64,000 bases of DNA, from assembly GCA_905182995.1 (NCBI GenBank), contig CAJJDP010000036.1, forward strand, positions 417,596 to 481,595. Reading direction: 5' to 3'. The position numbers and the translations under genes are program-made. A model generated the notes under the pieces. That model was not told where the DNA came from. It saw only the letters and a list, made by a program, of their open reading frames with translations, and did not search any database. Below, piece by piece: positions 12,783 to 26,319 of the stretch (its first letter is position 1; each line of letters opens with the position of its first letter). Source of the DNA: Paramecium octaurelia. Lineage: Eukaryota > Ciliophora > Oligohymenophorea > Peniculida > Parameciidae.

Positions 12783-13057
12783 GTTGTTTATATTTTACCT
12801 ATAACAGTAATCAAATTACCTTTCTACATTTGAAAAATATCAATTTCCTAGTAGAATTTAATTTACATTATGTGATAGCTTTTAAATATTCATAACTCTG
12901 AATTTATAAATGAGTCTTCACCATTTCATTCAATATTAGAATGTTCTATTGAATTTCCAAGAGTAGAATGATATTAAATGAATATTTTGTGTGACATTTT
13001 TAAATTAAGGAATAAATAACTATAATTTTAATAATTAAATAATCGAAATTATTAACA

Positions 13058-15192
13058 ATGAGCGTTAAAAAACAATCATATGCAGGAAGTACAACAGATT
13101 ACTCAGAAGCAATGTTTTAACCAAATTTCACATAGAGAAACCAAGGTCTAAACCAAAATTATCAATTACCACCATAAAATCAATAATTTCTTCCATAGTA
13201 ACCATTTCAAAACTAAAGGATTTCATTTGGATAAGGAGAAATTTGCCAACCATAACAAACAATGCCAAAACAAAGATCTGATTACAACTTTCAACCTTAA
13301 TATCCAGTAACCGATTTAAATAGTACATTTACAATGCTGCCAAAAGTATTTGAAATGGATTAAGACTTTTTACCTCAGGAAATACTATTCTTGTTATCAG
13401 AGGAAAATAATCACATAGATAGATTTAAAAAGAGAGTTGATAGAGAAAAGGATAAGATCAAAAGAGATATAAGTTCTATTAAGAGCGAAATTTCAAATAT
13501 GATTGAAGATCTTGGAGTTTAGATGTAACAATTTGTGGATGAACATTATAAACGATATTTAAATGTTTACGCTGCTTTTAAGGATGAGGTAATTCAGTTT
13601 AAGAAAACCAAGTTAGAAGCACCTTTGAATTTAGTACCTCCTCCACCCTCAAATAATTTTGGGGACTGTTCTAATGCTAATTTGATAAGAGAATTAGAAG
13701 AAATGAAATATTAAAATTATGTTAGTAAAGTAAATGCATACATAAGCAATTTGGCTAGACAAAGAGTTGAATAAATACAAATAATATCAAAGGAATTATT
13801 ATAATTGACAAGTCAAAATAGTGAATTCTATCACTCAGAAGCAACTTTGAGACAATTAAATAATATCAAATAAGAAGTAGAGGAAAGATTAATTACAAAA
13901 TTTGGTGATATGACTGATTATATTTTGCCTTTAGATTTTATGGAGCAAAGTTAATAGAAATAAATGAATCAAGAAATAAAAAGTAAACTCAATTTAGAAA
14001 CTTAATCACTTCCCTAATCAGCCATCAAAACAAATCCTTATTTAAATATTTAAGAACCAAAATTAACTTTAAATTTTGAAAATCAAATGAATCAATTTAA
14101 CCAATCTTCACAAACAATTTAGTAGTCTCCCATCCTTTAGTTACAAAACCATTCTATAAATTCTCATACAATTTAGGGAAAGGTAACTGAATTACAAGAA
14201 ATCCAATCTCAAGACATCAGACATAATGGAATGATACTGTGTTTTACAAATATCAAAGAAAATTTGATTGCTACTGGATCTAAAGATACATACATCAATA
14301 TTTGGGATAATTATTCTTTGATATCCTAATTGAAGGGTCATACTGATGGAGTTTGTACTTTAACAGTAGTTAAAGCAAATAATGTGCCTTTCTTCTTAGC
14401 ATCTGGAAGTGACAATGGTGACAAATCAATTAAAATATGGAATTTATCAACTTTGAAAGAACACAATACTTTAGTGGAACATCAAGCAGCTGTAGTTGCT
14501 TTGTTATCATTGGATGATGGGTAAACTCTTGTTAGTGGATCATATGATAAATCATTGCTGATTTGGAATATTGATAATTAGAAACCAATTTAAAGATTGG
14601 ATGTTCATACAAATGCTGTAACTTGTCTCACTTTAGCAAAAGGTAGATTCATTTCTGGAGGATTGGATCAAACTATTAATGTATGGAAAATAAGTAAAAA
14701 TGCTTAAGGATAGTTTTAAACAGCATAACTAGAAAGGACCATTAGAAATCAAACACTGGTTTGCGCCTTGAATATTGTTTAAATCTAAAATAATGTAATA
14801 TTTTTAACATTATAATTTGTAGACTAAAATTATTAGTGGAGGAAAAGATGGAAAGATTAGAGAATTCGATATCAATACTGGCGAACTCTTGTCATAATAA
14901 TAAGTTACTAATGGGCCTATTGTGGAAATGATTGTCACTTAAGATTATGTGAATTATTCTGTCATCTCTATGTCAAATAAAGTAACATCTTATAATTATC
15001 CTATAGGATCGAAATTTAGTGATGACAAATCAAGGAGTAAACAAAGTCTTGGATACAAATGACTAAGTATTTATAGAATTTGGCTGTGGAGTTTATCCAA
15101 AAATGGAAGTTGTTGAGAAAGCTGGGCAATTGTAGTTAAATATCATCTCATAAAAACAGGATGTTTAGAAAATTTTTAAGTATGCCATCTGA
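13058..15192 (+). CDS. Coiled-coil and WD40-repeat protein
   Basis: 691 aa in the preferred model, with introns 14795-14822 (28 nt) and 15037-15067 (31 nt). Without the last intron the frame would stop at TGA 15060-15062, giving 658 aa. The spliced end is favoured because the sequence beyond reads as good protein (IEFGCGVYPKMEVVEKAGQL). Residues 1-110 are Gln/Pro/Asn-rich and disordered. About 120-330 are helical and likely coiled coil. From about 390 to the end there are at least five WD40 blades, with repeats of the GxxDxxIxIW kind: TGSKDTYINIWD, SGSYDKSLLIWN, SGGLDQTINVW and SGGKDGKIREF. WD40 propellers scaffold complexes; the partner is unknown. The layout resembles the B-box/WD40 protein at 54433-56249, but I did not see a zinc motif here. 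Confidence 0.9.
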
Positions 15193-15455
15193 TTGAATAT
15201 ATAGATAATTATTTTTATTTATATGGTATTCAATTAATTAATTGAAATTTATATCTATGCTTTTTGATTATTATTTTTCATTTAAATTATAATTCATATT
15301 GATAGAAGAACATAATGAATGTGATTTAAGGAATATCAAAAATAAGAATTTGAATTGAAAGTAGAGAACATTTTAAGATTGGGTTATGATATTTCATTAT
15401 TGTATTCTAAGAATTCGAAAAGGTTTATTAATCGAATTTGGAATTGTGAGTTAAT

Positions 15456-16088
15456 ATGGAATAAAATTATATTAAACTTGTTATAGTTGGTGAAAGCGGA
15501 GTTGGAAAAACACAAATTCTGAATTCTTATTGCTTTGGGTTGGCACCATAAGCAGGAGCTGATTTCACAATAGGTTGCGATTATGTGCTAAAGAGGGTTC
15601 TTTTGAATGGAAAATTCTTAAAATTGTAAATCTGGGATGTTTCTGGAGCTGAAAGAGAATCACCTTTAATGAAAATATATTTGAAAGGAGCTTTGGGAAT
15701 AATCTTCGTATTTGATGCAACTAATGAAATGAGCAGATAATAATTGGTAAAATGGTAGAATATAGTGTATTAATACGTTGACGAATATAATGGAAGACAC
15801 ATTCCATTCTTGATAGTTTAGAATAAAATGGATTTGGTATAACAATATGATGAATAAAATTCTCAGTAATTTCTTTAGTAATTTTGTTAAACTTTTGGAT
15901 TCTTTGATGGATTGTAATGTTCAGCATATGATAATTAAGGTTTAAAAAATGTGTTCGAAACAATAGTTGATGAAATAATTAGAAGAGATCTAGTGGAATT
16001 GTAATTGAAAAAAAATGAAAGTAAAATAAGCAAACTGTAAATAGAAGACAAAGGAATGAAACTGAAATAGAAATCAAAATGCTCATGA
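15456..16088 (+). CDS. Rab-like small GTPase lacking the catalytic glutamine
   Basis: 210 aa, single exon. It has the nucleotide-binding boxes of the Ras superfamily: G1 GESGVGKT, G3 WDVSGAERE, G4 QNKMD (NKxD) and G5 CSA. In ordinary Rabs G3 is WDTAGQE. Here the Gln needed for GTP hydrolysis is replaced by Ala, so the protein may hydrolyse GTP slowly or act mainly as a GTP-bound switch. Switch I has a Thr in DFTIGCDYVLK. The tail is a long Lys/Gln helix ending in KSKCS, with one Cys near the end, so classical double geranylgeranylation (CC or CxC) is not evident. Membrane association may be weak or use another route. Its stop lies 42 bp from the stop of the convergent PheRS gene. Confidence 0.88.
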
Positions 16089-16130
16089 AGAATGTATGGA
16101 TATGTATTCAAATTAATAATTGTTATTAAA

Positions 16131-17759
16131 TCATTTACTTTCAAAAACACAGAATGCATTTGATCTAACTGTTTCTACTTTGACTTCTGGTCCCACCATT
16201 GTTCTAATATCACGTATATCATAATAAATCATAGTTGGTCTTTCCAATCCCAAACCCCATGCAATCACATTCACATCTTCTGGAATGCCAAGAGGTGCTA
16301 ACATTTCAGGTCTGAAAACACCAGAATTACCAATCTCAACTTTCTTGTTTAAAACAGGATGATATCCTTGAATAAGGATAAACAATTACCATAAATCTCC
16401 ATACTTGGTTCGGTATATGGATTATAAGTTGGTTTAAACCACAATTTGTTGATACCAATTTCTCTAAAGAATTCTCTGATGATTCCCATCAGTTATCCTA
16501 ATGAGGCATTCTTATCAATCACAACTCCTTCAATCTAATGAAATTCAGCCAAATGAGTTGCATCTAAAGTTTCATTTCTGAAGACTTTATCTATACTAAA
16601 GTATTTCTTTGGAAAGTAACCCTTCTCTTTATATTGCTAAGCAATTCTATAAAGCATTTTAGATGAGACCGCTGTTGTATGTGTTCTTAATATATTTTTT
16701 CTGGCTTCTTCATGCGACCATTCGTATTGATATCCAATACTACCAACACCTCCTGTCTGATGCATAGTTTTTACTTTATCTCTTAATGTATTATCTACTT
16801 CTTCACTGAGTTCTGGATCACTACAGAAGAATGTATCATGTGCATCTCTTGCTGGATGTTTTTATGGTTAAAATAAAGCATCGAAATTCCAAAATGATGA
16901 TTCAACAAATTAATTTGTTGGCATTTCTTCAAATCCCAATCCAATTAGAATTTATGAGAACTACTTCCTTACTTTTAAAAGAGGATGTAAATTACCCATT
17001 GAAACTAATAATGTAAAATTGATTATTACTCTTTTCTCCTTCTGCATTGAGATTAATACTTTTATAATCGCAATCCTTCCATTCTCCACTCAATAATTAT
17101 TCTGTGGTCAATGCTGCAAACTATTCTCTAAATTTTGGACTATATTTAACTCCCTTCTTTATCTCAAAATATTTTATAGTTGATATGCTAGCTAATTTTC
17201 TTTCAATCAATAGTTTTGCTTATGGTGATCCTAACTTGATTTCATTAAATGATTATAATTCTTGTTTTATTTTATCAGGCAAATCATTTGCTACTTTACT
17301 TATCATACCTTTGTCCATTTTAATATATCCCATTTTCTTTGCATTTCCAAAACCTTAATCAAATAATTTCTTTTTAGGATCCTCTGCTTATTTTTCCTTC
17401 TTTTCTCCCTATTCTTATTTTTATTTTGGAGCCTGATCAATACCAAATTATTTTTGTAAATCTGTCATGGATATTCCACCTTCAGGAACTTTTTAATAAA
17501 TCTCATATTCTCCGGATTATGAATTTAATATAGTATTTCCTTCTTCAGTCAGAAATAATTAATCTTTTTTTAAACCCTATTATTATTGTCATTATCCTAC
17601 TTCTGTAATGATGTAATTTGATGCTTCTAATTATAATAGATATCCAACCAATTCTTGATGATTGATGCCTATTGTCTGTGCAACTTTTAAGGAATTAATA
17701 GATTCGTTATTCTCTAATAAACTAAGAATTTGATTTGCGTGATCGTGTTTTTAATTCAT
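16131..17759 (-). CDS. FARSA: Phenylalanyl-tRNA synthetase alpha subunit, cytosolic type
   Basis: 518 aa, with introns 17577-17600, 17005-17029 and 16367-16389 (23-25 nt). The enzyme charges tRNA-Phe with phenylalanine as an alpha2-beta2 tetramer in the cytosol. The N-terminal 130 residues hold the winged-helix DNA/tRNA-binding repeats of eukaryotic alpha subunits. The class II core follows: [29 protein letters not shown], the motif-2 type [11 protein letters not shown], the [10 protein letters not shown] stretch, FAEFHQ-like HLAEFHQIEG, and motif 3 [13 protein letters not shown] near the end. Length is normal for the eukaryotic or archaeal type (about 500 aa). The second intron begins just before MGNLHPL and fixes the frame there. 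Identification is secure. Confidence 0.95.
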
Positions 17760-17994
17760 AATTATTTAATAATAAATATATTAAATTTCTAATCAATCTC
17801 CCATTCTCATTCTATTTCATTCGTTTTTCAAAATAAAATAATAATAACATGTATTATTCCTTATATCAAATATTAAATGAGATATCAATTCAATTAAGTT
17901 TGAATTAAGCATATGTTTAATCATAATCATCTATTAATAATAATTTAATATTGGCAATTAAATAATTATTTAATTTAATAAGGTTAGCATATAA

Positions 17995-19974
17995 ATGGAA
18001 GAATAATTGTCTTAGTAATTTGATTGTGTCAAATTTATTGAATCTCATCTACAAGGGACTCAAGATATAGATATGCAATTAACTGATTTATCATTTTAAC
18101 TACAATTGTTGAAATCAGACTCAGAGGAATAAATCATTCAAGAAACAAAAGCAATTTACTAAAACCAAGACTAAATCATTCAAGATACTTAATAATTATT
18201 TAAAGAGTTGATTGATTATAAAGATCTACAAGATTAGTACATTAGTCAAACTTTGCCATTTTTAGCATAGGACAACAAACTATATTAAAAAATGGATGAA
18301 TGTCTAAGATACAAAAAAAATATTAGAGACAGTTTAGACATGTTTGAAATTGTAATGCAATTAGATTAGATATATGATTAATATTAAAAGATAATAGAGG
18401 ATAATGATATTTAATAATTGTTGGACAATATCAAGAATAATATTAGAATATTTAAAATCTTATTACAACTTCCAAAAATGAGTCCTAGATATGGACAAAT
18501 AGAGAAGATTGTCAATTTGGTTGAATAATATTGCCATTAAGAATTATTTACATCTAAGCAATCATAATAAAAATTAGAAATTTTAGATTTGCTTGATATT
18601 TCATCAAGGGCAGCCAGCATTTATTTGCAGCAGAGACTAAAAGTCATCGACCTTTCTTAATTAACTTTAAATGATTTATTGAGTACTTAAGATGCTTAAG
18701 AATTGGTTCATCTCATGATTTCAATCACAGATAATGAATTACAATATTTGAGAAATATGAATAATTTTTAATCGTTTTTCTTTGAATTTTTGAAGTACTT
18801 GATTTCTTATTTTAATAAAAACCTATTTAAGCAGTATTTCAACTTTGAAAACTAATACAATAGAAATTTAGAAGTATTCCACTCATTATTATTTAATAGT
18901 TTCTATATGGTTATTTAACATACTACAACATTTTGTAATCGTATTCTGATAAAGGATATTTACAACCCAAACATTTTGATTAGATATTAAAGCTTGCCTT
19001 TGAACCTTATAGTGCTATAATAAAGATAATCGTAAAAAATGAATGCCAATTTCTTTAAGGAAATATCAATTTCTAAATAGATTCTACAAAGTCAGTTAAT
19101 GAGAAATTGGCAAGCTTTGATTTCAACAAATAAGATATATTGGAATAATCATTTAAAAGGTGTTATGATTTGAGTTTTTAAATAGCATTTGAAGATTGGG
19201 TATTTGAATGTATAAAAATTTTGGATAATTTATTGATCATTTTGAATCAAATTATTGATGAAATACCTTTAGATTAATTTGGATAATACATTTAATCAAT
19301 TATCAATTAATCTGAGAATTAGCAATTCGTCAAAGGAACCAATTCAAAATTTTAGATGAAACATAATATTTCTTTATTTGAGTTACTCATAACTAAGCAT
19401 TATGAATTACATAATTTTAGAATGAATCAGCTAGTAGAATTAGATACTTTTATTAGAAAAACTATTGAAAAAAACATGGAAGAGGAATTATTGAGATAAA
19501 TATCTTAAATTATAAGAGAAAGTATACTTTATTGATATATAAATAGAATTATAAATGAATAGAAATAAAGCAATTTTAAATCAATATATGGAAACATTAT
19601 CTTTAACATCTGCACTTAGATAATTAATTGAGGAATGTGAAAATAAACTCTCCATTCATATACTTAGATTGTTATTGCAAGATAGTTTGAATTAAGATTA
19701 GGATTATATTCATTCATTTACCACTAATTTAGAGTTAATTGAAAACATTTTTAAATCTATCAAGGCAAATAAAATCAATTTTAAGGCTTGTGTAAATTTG
19801 AATTAGAATGTTTCTTATGAGGAATTAGAGGAAAAATCAAAAAATAATTATTTTAGTCAACCAACTTGTTTTTGGGCAACAATGCACATTTTAGTAGAAA
19901 CTAAGTTCATTTAAATCAAAGAATTAAAACCTTTTTATGAAAAATTTGTTATATATGATAATTTATATAAATGA
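17995..19974 (+). CDS. COG7-like subunit of the conserved oligomeric Golgi complex
   Basis: 642 aa, helical throughout, introns 19160-19185 (starts GTG) and 19522-19546. COG is an eight-subunit tether for vesicles inside the Golgi stack. The evidence is pattern-level. An early helix resembles COG7's Q/LxxADKW..L..DIE segment (SLDMFEIVMQLDQIYD). The block LLQLPKMSPRYGQIEKIV corresponds to COG7's MMLVDTPDYSEK..LE. Also present are ISSRAASIYLQQRLK and AFEDWVFECIKILDNL, the latter like COG7 QEDWTAFQNSIRII. No motif is diagnostic on its own, and another tethering-complex subunit would look similar. The stop codon overlaps the ATG of the next gene (ATGA at 19971-19974). Confidence 0.55.
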
Positions 19975-22900
19975 TTCTTAAACAATGCAGTTCCAAAGAA
20001 GGTTTCGATTCATCTAGTGAAGATGAATACCTTGATTAATTCAAAACTAAATTCAGAACCATAGATTATTATGAAGGACTTAATAAAGAAGGTGAAAAAA
20101 AACAATACAATTCCTAAGCTGTCTAATAATAATATCGAAACCTCACTTTAAATGTTCCTGAGTTGAAATATAACAATTCAACTATATTCTTAGGATAACC
20201 ATTCTATAATACACAATAAATACACAGATTAATTGAAAACAAAGAATATTCAAATGATTTTGAATTTTAGCCTTAAATATTGAGACCTTTTCTTGGTATG
20301 TTGAAATAAGGATTATAATTCAATTCCAGTTTTGAATCTGGTAATTTAGATCGAGTTGACTATGTAATGTTTCTTATTTTTAAAATAGATTTCAAATGAA
20401 GAATATAATTTATTCATGAGAATTGACACAAATTCTATCGGTCATAGTAACTGGTTTTATTTCAAAACTACAAATAACCAATTGAACAAAATTAAATTCA
20501 ATATCTGCAATTTTACTAAACCATAAAGTCTATATACAAAAGGAATGAAACCATATATATTATCGAAAAAAGGTTCTTAAAAATATTTTACACAATAAGG
20601 AGAATTTGTTAGATATCAATAAGTTGGAGAACTTTATGTGTTATCCTTCATTTATTAATATGAGTATGTGGATGATGAAGTTGAATTTGCAACTCTTCCA
20701 CCATATACATACACAGAATTAAGAAGGAAAATTAAAAAATGGCATAAGAAATCTAAATAATATCTAACTAAACTTAAATTAACAACTACATTATCTGGCC
20801 TTGTTTTGCCTCTACTTGTTATTACTGAAAAAAACTCAAATAAAAATAAGAAAATCATCATCATAACTGCACGAATTCATCCTTCTGAAACTTGCAGTTC
20901 TTTTATGATGCAAGGAGTGATATAATTCTTGTTAAGTGAATGCTTCATGGCATCATATTTAAGAAAAAAGTAAACTTTTTAATTATACTCAAGCATCGTT
21001 TTTAAAATTATTCCTATGTTAAATCCAGATGGTGTGATTGTTGGAAATTTTAGAAATGGATTAAGTGGAGTTGATCTCAATAGGTAATTTTTAGAAACTG
21101 ATTTAACTTTATTACCAGAAGTTAAAGCTTTAAAGAATTTAATTGAAGACAATTCTCCCTAATTAATAGGCTATTTAGACTTTCATGGACATTAAGTAAG
21201 AAAAAATATATTTCTCTATGGGCCATCATCAAATAATGTAAACTATGATTCGAAAATATTTCCCCTGATTCTTCAACAAAGGTTAGAATCTTTTCGATAT
21301 AAATCTTGTGAATTTGGAATTCCAAAATTTAAGATGGGAACAGCAAGAGCATTTGCAAATTGCTTTATAGATGCTTTATGTTATACCATAGAGGCATCAT
21401 TTTGTGGATATTAAAAGGGAAAATCCTTCAAATTTATATCAAAAGATTGGATTTAAGCTGGTTAATGTATTGGAGAGACCTTATTTTTATATTTTAATTT
21501 TAAATAAATAAATTCAAAATAATTAAGTAAAATATAATCCATGATTATTAGAATAAAACTAACTTATGAAAACAATTAATGAAATGTCAAGCAAAGTTGA
21601 GTAAACTGAAGCAAAACATGAATCAGACGATGAAAATGACAGTCAATCCGATGCAGAAATATTTGAGGATTATGATAACGATAAGTTAGCAAGCCTACAA
21701 AGTTAAATGAAAGCAGAATTAAGCCAATAAAATTTGGTTGTAATAAATAAAGGAGATTCTCAAAGAAAACGTATGAAAGCTTAAACGGTATCAAGAAAAA
21801 TTAAGATATAACCAATTTTTATAATGAATAAAAGTAATCAAATTAATTAGTTAGAGATCAAAGAAAACCTATAGTATACCCAGAGTTGAATATTTAAAAT
21901 TGGGAATTTTCAAATAAAACAAATCATTCTATAGACACTAAAACTAGCTTCTAACAGAAAGGAATTAAAAACAAAATTTCTTCGACTTTTAGATTTGTAT
22001 CAAGCAAAAGAGCCACGTCTCTTCATGGAACTTCGCCAGTCAATTAGTTTCCACAGGAAATAAATATAACTTAATAAATTTAGCCAACTCCTCCCATATA
22101 AATTCCATCGAAACTGAATTCCAATAATTTTCCTATTCTTGAAAATACTAGTTAAANAAATAAAAATAAGAAAATCATCATCATAACTGCACGAATTCAT
22201 CCTTCTGAAACTTGCAGTTCTTTTATGATGCAAGGAGTGATATAATTCTTGTTAAGTGAATGCTTCATGGCATCATATTTAAGAAAAAAGTAAACTTTTT
22301 AATTATACTCAAGCATCGTTTTTAAAATTATTCCTATGTTAAATCCAGATGGTGTGATTGTTGGAAATTTTAGAAATGGATTAAGTGGAGTTGATCTCAA
22401 TAGGTAATTTTTAGAAACTGATTTAACTTTATTACCAGAAGTTAAAGCTTTAAAGAATTTAATTGAAGACAATTCTCCCTAATTAATAGGCTATTTAGAC
22501 TTTCATGGACATTAAGTAAGAAAAAATATATTTCTCTATGGGCCATCATCAAATAATGTAAACTATGATTCGAAAATATTTCCCCTGATTCTTCAACAAA
22601 GGTTAGAATCTTTTCGATATAAATCTTGTGAATTTGGAATTCCAAAATTTAAGATGGGAACAGCAAGAGCATTTGCAAATTGCTTTATAGATGCTTTATG
22701 TTATACCATAGAGGCATCATTTTGTGGATATTAAAAGGGAAAATCCTTCAAATTTATATCAAAAGATTGGATTTAAGCTGGTTAATGTATTGGAGAGACC
22801 TTATTTTTATATTTTAATTTTAAATAAATAAATTCAAAATAATTAAGTAAAATATAATCCATGATTATTAGAATAAAACTAACTTATGAAAACAATTAAT

Positions 22901-23547
22901 GAAATGTCAAGCAAAGTTGAGTAAACTGAAGCAAAACATGAATCAGACGATGAAAATGACAGTCAATCCGATGCAGAAATATTTGAGGATTATGATAACG
23001 ATAAGTTAGCAAGCCTACAAAGTTAAATGAAAGCAGAATTAAGCCAATAAAATTTGGTTGTAATAAATAAAGGAGATTCTCAAAGAAAACGTATGAAAGC
23101 TTAAACGGTATCAAGAAAAATTAAGATATAACCAATTTTTATAATGAATAAAAGTAATCAAATTAATTAGTTAGAGATCAAAGAAAACCTATAGTATACC
23201 CAGAGTTGAATATTTAAAATTGGGAATTTTCAAATAAAACAAATCATTCTATAGACACTAAAACTAGCTTCTAACAGAAAGGAATTAAAAACAAAATTTC
23301 TTCGACTTTTAGATTTGTATCAAGCAAAAGAGCCACGTCTCTTCATGGAACTTCGCCAGTCAATTAGTTTCCACAGGAAATAAATATAACTTAATAAATT
23401 TAGCCAACTCCTCCCATATAAATTCCATCGAAACTGAATTCCAATAATTTTCCTATTCTTGAAAATACTAGTTAAATATCAACACCTTAATATTTGCCTT
23501 TCATTACAAAACTATTGAAGAACAAAAGAATAGTCACATAGAGTTGA
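19971..23547 (+). CDS. Cytosolic carboxypeptidase (CCP, M14 deglutamylase); model spans an assembly duplication
   Basis: The real gene is 19971-22156 joined to 23477-23547; the interval 22157-23476 is an N plus a duplicate. Removing it and introns 20364-20388, 21527-21551 and 21740-21765 leaves 727 codons (726 aa). CCPs trim glutamate side chains or C-terminal residues from tubulin in cilia and other microtubules. The N-domain contains [11 protein letters not shown] and [15 protein letters not shown], typical of CCPs. The catalytic domain has Zn ligands HPSE (His295, Glu298) and FHGH (His397), substrate-binding NPDG and GVDLNR, and the general base in YTIEASFCG (Glu466). The long C-terminus is acidic then basic and disordered. 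The ATG overlaps the COG7-like stop by 4 nt. A downstream Met (about 20299) would cut into a conserved-looking region, so the upstream start is preferred. Confidence 0.93.
20838..23476. repeat. Identical 1319-bp direct duplication around a single N (assembly artefact)
   Basis: Bases 20838-22156 reappear unchanged at 22158-23476, with one N at 22157. The offset is 1320. No difference was seen between copies on reading. The carboxypeptidase frame runs correctly from copy 1 into the unique sequence after copy 2 if one copy and the N are dropped. This is the pattern left when two overlapping contigs are joined by a minimum-size gap without merging the overlap. Confidence 0.95.
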
Positions 23548-24191
23548 CCAAAGCTAAATGACTTTTATAAATCTTAAAATTATATAATTAATGAAGATTA
23601 GATTTTAGAATTAATTAGGAAATATAAAAAATTCGTATTAAATTTTATTTTTATGGTTTACAAAATCAAAAACAAATATTATTTAAATAAAACTTGATGA
23701 AATTTGGATTTAAATCAATTCCAATCATCTGAGTGTGTTCTTTTTGAACTTCTAACATAAATAATGAGAAATGTAAATTAAGAATTCTTTGTTATTAACT
23801 GTATGTGTCCTAAATTTTGAATTGACTTCTGATAGGTGCCCTTCTAGTTCCTCAAAGTAATATTGGATTATGACAAATTGTTAATATTTCATCATTGTTC
23901 ACTTTATATACAGTTATTTTGTTTTTAGAATAAAATATATCCTTAAATCCGAAATTATAGAGAATTAATATAATTTTTATTTTGTTGATTACGAGAATTT
24001 TAGAATGTTAATTAAATAATTTGACAAGCGTTGATTTAAACACTTGTTGTTATAGAGAACAAAACTAAATTACTGTCAATAAGGTTATTGATAATAGATA
24101 ATACATTTAAGATTAACTATGATAGGTAAAGAATCGTTGAATATATTCATTAAGTAATTAAATATATATATATTTATTAATATCATATAAT
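23548..24191. other. No intact gene; eroded minus-strand coding traces
   Basis: Minus-strand pieces at about 23690-24060 read as parts of one protein in shifting frames. They include NNDEILTICHNP, VNSKFRTHTVNNKEFL and LEVQKEHTQMIGIDLNPNF, with at least two frame changes. This looks like a decayed gene of unknown family. The last 130 bp, before 24192, is simple AT-rich sequence that may hold the promoter of the next ORF. Confidence 0.35.
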
Positions 24192-24512
24192 ATGATTAAT
24201 GATTTGGATATCAACTTGTGCCCACTTTCTCCTTTGGAATTTCATACAAATTAACAGCAGATAATTTCTGAATAATTCTTGGAATATGAGAATCGTTCTA
24301 AAAAATGTAGAGTTAGTTCCTAATGTTTACTAATAAAAAAGTACTATTTTTAGAATCATTATAGAAAAATTAGACAAAAGAAATCTAGGCCATCTGTCCT
24401 TCGAATAGAAGAAGTAGTTAGAAATGTGAAGTTGTACAATACTTGTTCGAGCCAACAGAATCTAGAGAATCTGGAAATTATTTAAAATAAACCTCTTGTG
24501 AAATCTAGTTGA
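24192..24512 (+). CDS. Hypothetical protein, 106 aa
   Basis: A single uninterrupted frame from ATG to TGA with the ciliate code. It starts MINDLDINLCPLSPLEF and carries a basic middle (RKIRQKKSRPSVLR). The composition looks like real protein rather than AT-rich noise, because Pro, Arg, Val and Glu are well represented. No domain, signal peptide or membrane segment is visible. It could be a short gene or the 5' exon of one whose remainder has decayed in the following 600 bp. Confidence 0.45.
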
Positions 24513-25138
24513 AAAGATTTAGCTGACTTGATTTATATTAATACATACTTGTAAAAGGTTGAACTATATAAAGTTTTCATCTTTATCAAATTTTCCATGT
24601 CAAGAAATATAAAAAATGGTGGATCAGATTTTTAACATACCTTAATTAAGGCATGTTTAACCTCCAACCACTTTCTGATGGTTTCTCTTCTCGGTAAACA
24701 TTCAATCGAATGAGTATAAACAAATTAATATTAAATTCATACTCGATAAAACTATTAAGTGACTCTTGTCGATACAATAAAGATGATCAAGAACTCCTAT
24801 TAAATGAAGATTTTTCTTCATTTTTAAGGAAACTTTGAGAATATATACATTATCAACCCAATTAATTAAACCATTATACTATAGAGATGCATCAAATACT
24901 AACCAATAGAAGAAATGATAATTTAGTTTCTGTAATTAATTATATCTTGGACGTAATTTATATTATGTGAATTATATGAGATGAATATGTTATTTAATTG
25001 TGAAACAAATAAGAAGAATAAAATCACAAAGAAATGGCTAAATTGTCTAATTTTAGTGTATGTAAAAGAAGAATTACTGAATTTAGTGAAAGTTTAACTT
25101 TTAAAAGCAATTTTTATTATATAACATATTTATATATT
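24513..25138. other. No intact gene; minus-strand coding traces
   Basis: Minus-strand runs such as DASLQYNGLINWVDNVYIL and LPRRETIRKWLEVKHALIK are protein-like but are separated by TGA codons and frame changes. They probably belong to a decayed gene upstream of the PP2A locus or a lost neighbour. I cannot name the family. Confidence 0.3.
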
Positions 25139-26244
<1,106 letters not shown>

Positions 26245-26319
26245 TTTAATATAATTATTTGAAGAGATTGTTAAAACAAGATATATATATATCCATAAAT
26301 AATAATAAAATTCATAACA

